NCBI GenBank assembly: GCA_900556365.1
Contig: USOG01000043.1
Location: forward strand, 1-9,770
DNA: 9,770 nt
Direction of reading: 5' to 3'
From: an uncultured Collinsella sp.
GTDB taxonomy: Bacteria; Actinomycetota; Coriobacteriia; Coriobacteriales; Coriobacteriaceae
Within the stretch, counting starts at the first letter, position 1. Every line of letters begins with the position of its first letter. This document shows positions 1 to 5,819 of this stretch, piece by piece. The position numbers and the translations under genes were made by a program. The notes under the pieces are model-generated. The model made no database searches, was not told the DNA's origin, and saw only the letters and a list, made by a program, of their open reading frames with translations.

Positions 1-12
1 TGAAAGGTATCC

Positions 13-1764
13 ATGGAAACGATCATCAACGTCGACGATGTCTCGTTCTCCTATGGCACGCAGACCGAGCAGGCGCTCAGCCACATCTCGCTCAGCGTGA
101 ACAAGGGAGATTTCATCGGCATCATCGGGCCCTCGGGCGCCGGCAAGTCCACGCTTGCCGCCTGCCTGTCGGGTGCCGTGCCCCACCACTACACCGGCAC
201 GTTCTTTGGGTCCGTCATGGTTGACGGCCACGACACCTGCGAGGTCTCGCTGACCGACGTGTCGCAAATCGTCGGCAGTGTGCTGCAGGATATCGACACG
301 CAGATGGTCGCCTCGGTCGTCGAGGACGAGATGCTCTTTGGCCTCGAGAACTTTGGCGTTCCCCACGACCAGATCGAGCAGCGCGTGAGCGAAACGCTCG
401 AGACCGTCGGCATCAGCGACCTGCGCGACCGCGAGATCGCCACCCTCTCGGGCGGACAGAAGCAAAAGGTAGCCATCGCCGCCATCCTCGCCATGCGTCC
501 GCGCGTCTTGGTTCTCGACGAGCCCACCGCGGCACTCGACCCCGCCAGCTCCACGTTGGTCTTCGAGACGCTGCGTGAGGCAAACCGCGCACTTGGAATC
601 ACCATCGTCGTCGTTGAGCAAAAGGTCGCCCTGCTCTCGGAGTACTGCAACCGCGTGCTCGTGCTCAACCATGGCGAAAGCGCGCTGCAGGGCGAACCAC
701 ACGAGGTCTTCGCGCATACCGACGAGCTCCGTGCCATCGGCGTCGACTGCCCTCGCGTCACGCGTATCTTCAATAGCCTCGAGGCCGATGGCCTGGTAAG
801 TGGTACCCCTTGCTTGGATGTCGATGAGGCCGAGCGCCTGATTTCGGGCGTCGTCGACCCCGCACACGCAAGCAGCGACATTCAGGCACCCGCCGGCTCA
901 CCGCACGCACCGTCGTTGCGCCCTCATGCCAAGGACGCCGAACCCGTACTCACCTTCGACCATGTTGAGTTTGCCTATCCCAATGGCGGCGCCGCCGTCC
1001 ACGACCTCAACCTGACCCTCTATCCCGGCGAGCTCGTGGGCGTCGTCGGCCAGAACGGTGCCGGCAAGACCACGCTCACCAAGCTGCTCACAGGCCTGCT
1101 TAAGCCCGCCTCGGGCAGCGTGCGCGTCACGGGACTGGATACCGCAGCCGTTCCCACGAGCCGCATCGCCCGCGAAGTCGCAACCCTCTTCCAAAACCCC
1201 GACCGCCAGATCTGCAAGGACACCGTACTCGACGAGGTGGCTTTTGGCCTGGAGCTTGCCGGCATCGACCGTGCCGAGGCACTGCGTCGCGCCCAGCTCG
1301 TCATCGACCGCTTTGGCCTGCCTGCCGATGAGGCGCCTTTCTCGCTTTCGCGCGGTCAGCGCCAGATGGTGGCACTCGCCTCTGTCGTGGTCGTAGAGCC
1401 CAAGATCGTCGTGCTCGACGAGCCCACGAGCGGCCTTGATTACCGCGAGTGCATGACCGTCATGGAAACGGTGCGCACCATGGCCGAGCGTGGTTGCGCC
1501 GTTATCATGGTCTGCCACGATATGGAAGTCGTCTCGGATTTTGCCGAGCGCATCGTGGTGATGGCCGACGGTCGCATCCTCGACCGCGGCCGCACGCACG
1601 AGCTATTCTCGAACATCGATCTCATGCGGCGTGCCTACGTGGAGCCTCCCCAGGTTATTGAACTCTCGCGCCGTCTGGCATCTTCCGTCTCGCCCGCTTT
1701 TGCGCAGGTGAGCGAGGTCACCGATGTCGTTCGAATTACCAAGGAGATGGTCCACCGTGGTTAA
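13..1764 (+). CDS. ecfA: Fused two-domain ECF transporter ATPase (EcfA)
   Basis: This is the cytoplasmic motor of an energy-coupling factor (ECF) importer. It hydrolyses ATP to drive uptake of a vitamin or metal captured by a separate S component. The 583-residue protein is two ABC ATPases in tandem, joined by a linker at about residues 270-315. Domain 1 has Walker A GPSGAGKS (39-46), Q-loop Q92, signature LSGGQ (145-149) and Walker B DE (169-170), but Gln203 stands where the switch histidine is expected (VEQK). Domain 2 has Walker A GQNGAGKT (346-353), FQNPDRQ with Q394, a divergent signature LSRGQ (445-449), Walker B DE (469-470) and switch His502. The FQNP motif and the adjacent EcfT separate it from ordinary importers. 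The ATG follows an AAAGG ribosome site. The TGA at bases 1-3 may be the stop of an upstream gene, possibly the S component. The substrate cannot be told from this window. Confidence 0.93.
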   Translation: METIINVDDVSFSYGTQTEQALSHISLSVNKGDFIGIIGPSGAGKSTLAACLSGAVPHHYTGTFFGSVMVDGHDTCEVSLTDVSQIVGSVLQDIDTQMVASVVEDEMLFGLENFGVPHDQIEQRVSETLETVGISDLRDREIATLSGGQKQKVAIAAILAMRPRVLVLDEPTAALDPASSTLVFETLREANRALGITIVVVEQKVALLSEYCNRVLVLNHGESALQGEPHEVFAHTDELRAIGVDCPRVTRIFNSLEADGLVSGTPCLDVDEAERLISGVVDPAHASSDIQAPAGSPHAPSLRPHAKDAEPVLTFDHVEFAYPNGGAAVHDLNLTLYPGELVGVVGQNGAGKTTLTKLLTGLLKPASGSVRVTGLDTAAVPTSRIAREVATLFQNPDRQICKDTVLDEVAFGLELAGIDRAEALRRAQLVIDRFGLPADEAPFSLSRGQRQMVALASVVVVEPKIVVLDEPTSGLDYRECMTVMETVRTMAERGCAVIMVCHDMEVVSDFAERIVVMADGRILDRGRTHELFSNIDLMRRAYVEPPQVIELSRRLASSVSPAFAQVSEVTDVVRITKEMVHRG

Positions 1765-2503
1765 CGTCATCGACTACATGCCGGGCGATACGCTACTGCA
1801 TCGCCTGAACCCCGTCGTCAAACTGGGCCTCGCCGCCGCCATCATCGTCGGCATCTTCTTGTCCGACACCTACGTGGCGCTGCTGGGCTTTTTGGCACTC
1901 ACCCTTGCGCTGGGCGCCTATGCCGGCGTCGTCGACCGTCTGTTCTCGCTGCTCAAGTTGCTGATCCCGCTCGCGCTTATCATGCTGGTGCTCCAGCTGG
2001 CCTTTATGCGCGATGGCAACGTGGTGTGGGGCTTTATCACCGACACGGGCCTCATCACAGGATCGAAGGCCTGTCTGCGCCTACTGGGTGTGGCGTTACC
2101 ACTCATCCTCATGCTCATGGTGACCAAGCTCAACGACCTTGCCAACGCCTGCGTCGAGGTGCTGCACGTACCGTATCGCTATGCCTTCACCTTTACCACG
2201 GCGCTGCGCTTTGTGCCGGTGTTTGGTCAGGAGATGAACGCCATCATGGAGGCGCAGACCGCACGCGGCGTCGAGTACGACACCAAGAACCCCATCAAGA
2301 AGCTTAAGCTCATGCTGCCACTGTGCGTGCCACTGCTCATCTCGAGCGTGGGCAAGACCGATGCCACAGCCTTGGCGGCAGAACAGCGCGGCTTCTATCT
2401 GCGTACGCGCGCCAGCTCGTACAAGCGCTACCCCATCAAGGGCCTGGACATCGCCGTGCTCATCGTCAGCATCGCCCCCATCGCCATCGGCTTCCTGTTC
2501 TAG
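1757..2503 (+). CDS. ecfT: ECF transporter transmembrane protein EcfT
   Basis: This is the membrane scaffold that couples the ATPase to the substrate-binding S component. The N-terminus (DYMPGDTLLHRLNPVVKLG) is the usual EcfT opening. Hydrophobic stretches follow at about residues 21-57, 64-84, 107-123 and 228-248. Two coupling-helix motifs are visible: ARG at 169-171 (QTARGVEYD) and a variant QRG at 210-212 (AAEQRGFY). The chosen start is the GTG at 1757. It is preceded by AAGGAG at 1741-1746 and overlaps the last 8 bases of the ATPase gene, which indicates translational coupling. An in-frame ATG at 1724 lies inside the ATPase gene and would add residues not typical of the family. The 248-residue length is normal. 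A strong terminator follows 29 bases after the stop. Confidence 0.92.
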   Translation: MVNVIDYMPGDTLLHRLNPVVKLGLAAAIIVGIFLSDTYVALLGFLALTLALGAYAGVVDRLFSLLKLLIPLALIMLVLQLAFMRDGNVVWGFITDTGLITGSKACLRLLGVALPLILMLMVTKLNDLANACVEVLHVPYRYAFTFTTALRFVPVFGQEMNAIMEAQTARGVEYDTKNPIKKLKLMLPLCVPLLISSVGKTDATALAAEQRGFYLRTRASSYKRYPIKGLDIAVLIVSIAPIAIGFLF

Positions 2504-2532
2504 TTCACCACCGACAGCAACCGCCCAACGCA

Positions 2533-2569
2533 AAAGGCCTCGGCTCGCACCAAACGAGCCGAGGCCTTT
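2533..2569. terminator. Bidirectional intrinsic terminator between convergent genes
   Basis: A perfect 15-bp inverted repeat (2533-2547 with 2555-2569) encloses a 7-base loop, CACCAAA. Plus-strand transcripts from the EcfAT pair end in CCTTTACTGTTT. Minus-strand transcripts from the racemase operon end in GGCCTTTTG, a slightly better U tract. The site lies between two convergent operons and probably serves both. Confidence 0.85.
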
Positions 2570-2580
2570 ACTGTTTCACC

Positions 2581-2625
2581 AGATAAAACCTACCAAAATT
2601 AACCTGTCCCTTTTTGGCGGGTCGG
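2581..2625 (-). other. Possible dispersed intergenic element downstream of the racemase
   Basis: Just past the racemase stop, the minus strand reads AAAAAGGGACAGGTTAATTT and then TTGGTAGGTTTTAT. It can form a 6-bp CCAAAA/TTTTGG stem (2593-2598 with 2612-2617). The composition is AT-rich and unlike the flanking genes. The GGGACAGGTT wording resembles short repeated intergenic sequences found in some genomes, but only one copy is present here, so this is a guess. Confidence 0.2.
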
Positions 2626-2628
2626 AAG

Positions 2629-3375
2629 CTAGAGGCGGTAGGGGGCGCCGCTGCGGATGATGGATTCGCGCACCAGGACATCCATGGCGTCGAGGGTGAT
2701 CTCGGGCATCTCTCGGTACTTTTGCAGCACCGAGAGCTCGGTGCAGGCCAGAATGACGCGGTCGCAGCCGCTACGGGCGAACTCCCACATCACGCGGTCG
2801 AACTTATCCATATCGGGCTCACGTCCGGCCTTCACATCATCGTAGATAAGCGACATCACATCGTTCTGACGTTTCTCGCTGGGATAGACAACCTCAACAC
2901 CCGCAGCCTTACATTCGCGGCCGTAGACGCCCGCGCCCACGGTTCCGTCGGTGCCCATGATGCCAATCTTGTGCACCGGCTCGGCCGGCATACTCAGGTT
3001 GGGGTCGAACTCGCACTCCCCCATCACCGCACCGGCCAGAGCATAGCGCACCGACTCACGCGGCATGTGGATAATCGGCACCTTCGTAAACGACTGGATC
3101 TGGTCGTAGAAGTAGTGTGACGTGTTGCAGGGAATAGCAATGTGCGCACAGCCCAGCGACTCGAGTGCCTGGGCACACTCTTTCATGGTCGCCAGCAGCT
3201 TGGCATGCTCGCCGGTCTTAATGGCCAGCGTGCGGTCGGGCATGGTCGACTTGGAGAGCACCACCATATCGATATGTTCCTGATCGCAGGCAGCAGCCGT
3301 ATGACGCACCACCTGGTCGTAGTAATACGACGTGGCCTCGGCGCCCATGCCGCCGATAACTCCCAGCTTTTCCAT
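2629..3375 (-). CDS. Aspartate/glutamate racemase family protein, probable aspartate racemase
   Basis: This cofactor-independent racemase probably converts L-Asp to D-Asp in the cytoplasm. The 248-residue protein opens with KLGVIGGMG, typical of the Asp/Glu racemase superfamily. It has both catalytic cysteines in the expected settings: Cys83 in IPCNTSH and Cys211 in LACTELS. The start at 3375 is chosen because AAGGAGG lies 6 bases upstream. A longer in-frame reading begins at 3459, but its first 28 residues look untranslated. The gene lies 84 bases downstream of a D-aspartate-ligase-like gene on the same strand. This matches the known pairing of such a ligase with an aspartate racemase in Enterococcus faecium and Lactococcus lactis (aslA/racD). 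Glutamate racemase (MurI) is less likely given that partner and the RacX/YgeA-like sequence style. Confidence 0.85.
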   Translation of the reverse strand: MEKLGVIGGMGAEATSYYYDQVVRHTAAACDQEHIDMVVLSKSTMPDRTLAIKTGEHAKLLATMKECAQALESLGCAHIAIPCNTSHYFYDQIQSFTKVPIIHMPRESVRYALAGAVMGECEFDPNLSMPAEPVHKIGIMGTDGTVGAGVYGRECKAAGVEVVYPSEKRQNDVMSLIYDDVKAGREPDMDKFDRVMWEFARSGCDRVILACTELSVLQKYREMPEITLDAMDVLVRESIIRSGAPYRL

Positions 3376-3397
3376 CGCCGCCTCCTTGGTGACGCTT

Positions 3398-3409
3398 GCG
3401 CAATTGCGC
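3398..3409. promoter_or_regulatory. 12-bp perfect palindrome upstream of the racemase
   Basis: GCGCAATTGCGC lies between the ligase and racemase genes, 22 bases before the racemase start. On the minus strand it sits just after a possible promoter, TTTACA (3438-3433), 15-base spacer, TATGAT (3417-3412). That placement would suit a repressor operator at the start of transcription. The spacer is short, so the promoter is weakly supported. The palindrome itself is certain. Confidence 0.3.
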
Positions 3410-3420
3410 GTATCATACCC

Positions 3421-3450
3421 GCGCCCGCCCGATGTAAACCGGACGGGCGC
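3421..3450 (-). other. GC-rich stem-loop between ligase and racemase genes
   Basis: GCGCCCG (3421-3427) pairs with CGGGCGC (3444-3450), starting about 10 bases after the ligase stop codon. There is no U tract on either strand, so it is not a standard terminator. It might stabilise the ligase mRNA 3' end or attenuate read-through into the racemase. Confidence 0.35.
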
Positions 3451-3459
3451 CGCACTCAT

Positions 3460-4716
3460 CTACTTGTAATACGTCTTGAACAGCTTAAAGTGGCGCAGCT
3501 TGGTGTGCCACATGCGCAGCCAGCGGTTAAAGACAAAGTCGCCCTTCATAAACGAAGGGTCGGCGCCCTTGCCTTCCTTGTCCAGGCTATGCACCTTAGC
3601 GCGCAGCTCGGGATCCTTGACGTACTTGTCGACGACGCCCATGGGGACGACCATCCACAGCGCCTCGTCCTGTGCCGTCACAAACTCCGGCTCAAACGGG
3701 CGGTTGAACACATACTCGTCCACCACATACTTGGCAACGTTAAAGCCACTGTTAGTGACGTAGTAGTTGCTGCGGCCCTGGCGCGTGTTGAAATCGAAGA
3801 ACTTAAACGAGCCGTCGCGCTCGTCGTACTTAACGTCAAAGTTGGAATAGCCCACAAAGTGAAGGTCCTCGAGCAACTTGCGCACGCCGTCCATGAGCTC
3901 GTCGTTGGGCTCGGTAATGATACAGGCATGGTTGCCGACACCGTGGGGCTGATGCTCCTCGAGCAGTACATGGCCCAGGCACATCATGCGCACCTTGCCG
4001 TTGCGGTCGGAATAGCTGGTGAGCACGCGCATGTACTCGTCGTTGCCGGGCACGCGGTCCTGCAAAATCAGATCGTCGGTGTAGCCGCTGGCATACGAAT
4101 CGCGAATGACCTGTTCCAGCTCGGCGCGGTCGGCAATCTCATAGGCCTTCTTCTGGCCCTCGAACTCGTGCTGCCACCACATGATGCCGTCAGAAGGCTT
4201 CAGAATCATCGGGTAAGGAAAATCGATTTGGTCGAGCACTTCGGCAGGCGCCTCACCCTGGGCATTGAGCATCGCCTTGGTAAAGGTAAACGTGTGCGGA
4301 TAGGGCACGCCATGCTTCTCGCACAGCTCGTAGAAGATCTCCTTCTTCTGGCACTGCTCAAGCATGCTATAGGGAGCGTAAGGCGCGACGATGTTATCCG
4401 CCAACTCATGGGCATCCTTGGCTTGAGCCACGAGAGCGACATAGTTGTCGCCACAGCCCACAAGGACAATCGTCTTATCGGCATGCGCTTGGGCAATGCC
4501 GTTGACGGTTTTGAGCATCACGGGCATGGTATCGATATCCACGTTGGGCGTGTAGTCGATAATCTGGCTGCGGTACGCAGGACCCGTCTGATACTTGCCA
4601 AAGACCAGACTCTTGACCTGGTACTCCTCGTAGAAGGCGCGCGCCACCGAATAGGCGTTGATGTCGCCACCGAGCAGCACGGGAATGAACTCGCGCTCTG
4701 TAAATTGCAATGCCAT
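3460..4716 (-). CDS. ATP-grasp carboxylate-amine ligase, probable D-aspartate ligase
   Basis: This protein probably activates D-Asp with ATP and attaches it to the side-chain amine of the diamino acid in a peptidoglycan precursor, as Aslfm of E. faecium and AslA of L. lactis do. The 418-residue length equals that family almost exactly. The N-terminus REFIPVLLGGDINAYSVARAF matches the family opening. ATP-grasp landmarks follow: FPYPMILKPSDG with Lys173, the DLILQDRVPG segment (215-224) with GNDEYM, and the metal/phosphate-binding block FKFFDFNTRQGRS (304-316). No membrane segment or signal is seen, so it acts in the cytoplasm. The ATG at 4716 has AGGAAG 5 bases upstream. The downstream racemase would supply D-Asp, which supports the assignment. 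A different carboxylate-amine ligation by the same fold remains possible. Confidence 0.85.
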   Translation of the reverse strand: MALQFTEREFIPVLLGGDINAYSVARAFYEEYQVKSLVFGKYQTGPAYRSQIIDYTPNVDIDTMPVMLKTVNGIAQAHADKTIVLVGCGDNYVALVAQAKDAHELADNIVAPYAPYSMLEQCQKKEIFYELCEKHGVPYPHTFTFTKAMLNAQGEAPAEVLDQIDFPYPMILKPSDGIMWWQHEFEGQKKAYEIADRAELEQVIRDSYASGYTDDLILQDRVPGNDEYMRVLTSYSDRNGKVRMMCLGHVLLEEHQPHGVGNHACIITEPNDELMDGVRKLLEDLHFVGYSNFDVKYDERDGSFKFFDFNTRQGRSNYYVTNSGFNVAKYVVDEYVFNRPFEPEFVTAQDEALWMVVPMGVVDKYVKDPELRAKVHSLDKEGKGADPSFMKGDFVFNRWLRMWHTKLRHFKLFKTYYK

Positions 4717-4950
4717 GGAAACTTCCTATCATGAACTGCCCACACAACGGGCGGTCTTTGCGCAACTGATTTATTCTAGCGTGCCAAGCCGCCGGCGCCC
4801 AAAGCTCCACCGTATCTATGGCAATCGACGTAATCGTCCAGCACAAAGGCCAGCACGAAGACGGCGCTCACCGTTGTATGACAATGGGCAATGAACCTAC
4901 CGTTGTTGTAGGATTCAGCGTATTGACATCATCGAGCGAAAGGCGCACAC
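4717..4950. other. Divergent intergenic region between ligase and MOSC genes
   Basis: This 234-base stretch must carry promoters for both divergent genes, but no clear matched -35/-10 pair is seen. Candidates are a lone TAGAAT on the minus strand (4778-4773) and TTGACA on the plus strand (4923-4928). The latter is too near the MOSC start to serve it. A small stem CCTAC/GTAGG lies at 4896-4912. A 52-codon reading frame at 4818-4976 has no ribosome site and is not credible as a gene. Confidence 0.4.
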
Positions 4951-5585
4951 GTGCCCCAAAACCATCCGACCGATAATCCCATCCTCAATGCTGCGAAGCG
5001 CGAGCTGGCGGAACGTGCGAAAGCGACCGCTCACCTGCGCACGGCAAACGACGCCTACAACGGACCCGCCCACATCGTCTCAATCAACACGTCGGCACAC
5101 AAGGGCACGCGCAAGTCGCCCGTCGCCGATGGACACGACACCGTTATAGAGCAATTTGGTCTCGCCACCGATGCGCACGCCGAACATTGGCACCGCCAGG
5201 TCTCTTTTTTTAGCCGCGGAGTCCATCCAGACGGTGCAGGCACGCGGGCTCGACGTACACGAGGGTGACTTTGGAGAGAACTTTACAACCCGGGGCATCA
5301 ACCTGCTCTCGCTCCCCTTGGGCACACAGCTCAAGCTTGGAAGCGACGTGCTCGTCGAAATCAGCCAAATCGGCAAGGTCTGCCACACCCGTTGCGCCAT
5401 CTACTATCTCGCCGGCGACTGCATCTTTCCCCAGGAGGGCATTTTTGGCGTGGTCCTAAAGGGCGGAGAGGTCCATACCGGCGACGATATCCAGGTAGTC
5501 AAACTCGGCGACGGCTCCTGTTCGTTCACCCCCCGCCGAGGCGCTCGAAGAGATTGAGCAGGCTCGTCAGAAGGGCACGCTGTAG
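4951..5585 (+). pseudogene. MOSC-domain protein gene, broken by two homopolymer frameshifts
   Basis: MOSC (molybdenum cofactor sulfurase C-terminal) proteins bind sulfur or metal-sulfur groups near molybdenum-cofactor metabolism. Translation starts at GTG 4951, with GAAAGG 7 bases upstream, and gives a good N-terminus (HIVSINTSAHKGTRKSPV). At the T run 5205-5211 the homology leaves frame 1, which stops at 5266-5268, and continues in frame 2. There it shows LDVHEGDFGENFTTRGINLL and the cysteine-rich core KVCHTRCAIYYLAGDCIFP. At the C run 5529-5534 it shifts again and ends with PAEALEEIEQARQKGTL and TAG 5583-5585. Removing one T and one C restores a 210-residue protein. As read, only a truncated 105-residue product is made, lacking the cysteines. 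True decay, slippage-based switching and sequencing error all fit. Two hits in one gene, with the other genes intact, favour decay or a local assembly problem. Confidence 0.85.
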
Positions 5586-5619
5586 TTGTAAAACCCCACG
5601 TTGAGATAGCTTTTACAGC
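5585..5619. other. Inverted-repeat unit after the MOSC gene
   Basis: Directly after the MOSC stop, the unit begins GTTGTAAAA and ends TTTTACAGC (arms 5585-5593 and 5611-5619, 8 of 9 paired) around a 17-base centre. It lacks a U tract, so it is a poor terminator. Its roughly 35-base length and paired ends also recall a single degenerate CRISPR repeat, but no second copy or spacer is nearby. Confidence 0.3.
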
Positions 5620-5655
5620 CCTAAACTCCTCTCAAACAGGCCCCCGTAACGTTAA

Positions 5656-5756
5656 AGTTGAACTCTATGGTTTCTCAACAATTCATCATAACTGCAGGTC
5701 AAAGCCAAAGCCTCAAGTTCAACTTGACCCTTTGGAACCTTTAAGGTTCAAGTTGA
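5656..5756. promoter_or_regulatory. Cluster of odd-length palindromes, likely operator region for the hydrolase
   Basis: Two perfect 15-bp palindromes with a single central base lie at 5713-5727 (TCAAGTTCAACTTGA) and 5735-5749 (GAACCTTTAAGGTTC). Their centres are 22 bases apart, about two helical turns. Related smaller ones are AGTTGAACT (5656-5664) and TCAAGTTGA (5748-5756). AGTTCAACTT recurs in the first site (on the minus strand) and in the 5713 site. TCAACTTGA (5719-5727) can also pair with TCAAGTTGA (5748-5756) as a hairpin. A TAGAAT -10-like hexamer follows at 5772-5777 without a convincing -35. The arrangement suggests binding sites for a dimeric regulator, which is not identified here. 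Confidence 0.45.
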
Positions 5757-5819
5757 GGTCGAAAGCAGTAGTAGAATACCGTTCGAACCATAACCTACGA
5801 TTGATTGCAGAGGGACTGG

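Noticed and set aside
898..1599. A 233-codon minus-strand frame inside the ECF ATPase gene
   Set aside because: It is an antisense shadow in high-GC coding DNA. The plus-strand frame has complete ABC motifs.
1724..1756. Upstream ATG start for EcfT
   Set aside because: It lies well inside the ATPase gene. GTG 1757 has AAGGAG at proper distance and gives the usual EcfT N-terminus.
3142..4734. A 530-codon plus-strand open frame opposite the ligase and racemase genes
   Set aside because: It is the antisense of the D-aspartate ligase gene. Its translation is rich in His, Leu and Val with no domain, and the minus strand carries clear ATP-grasp motifs.
4923..4928. TTGACA, a perfect -35 hexamer, before the MOSC gene
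   Set aside because: A -10 at normal spacing would fall on the GTG start codon at 4951, which is preceded by a good ribosome site, so it is unlikely to drive this gene.
4818..4976. A 52-codon plus-strand frame in the ligase-MOSC gap
   Set aside because: It has no ribosome site, overlaps the MOSC start in another frame and shows no recognisable feature.
5205..5211. Programmed frameshifting at the T7 run
   Set aside because: A second independent shift at the C6 run is also needed to restore the protein, which makes decay, slippage or error simpler than programmed recoding. I see no stimulatory structure.
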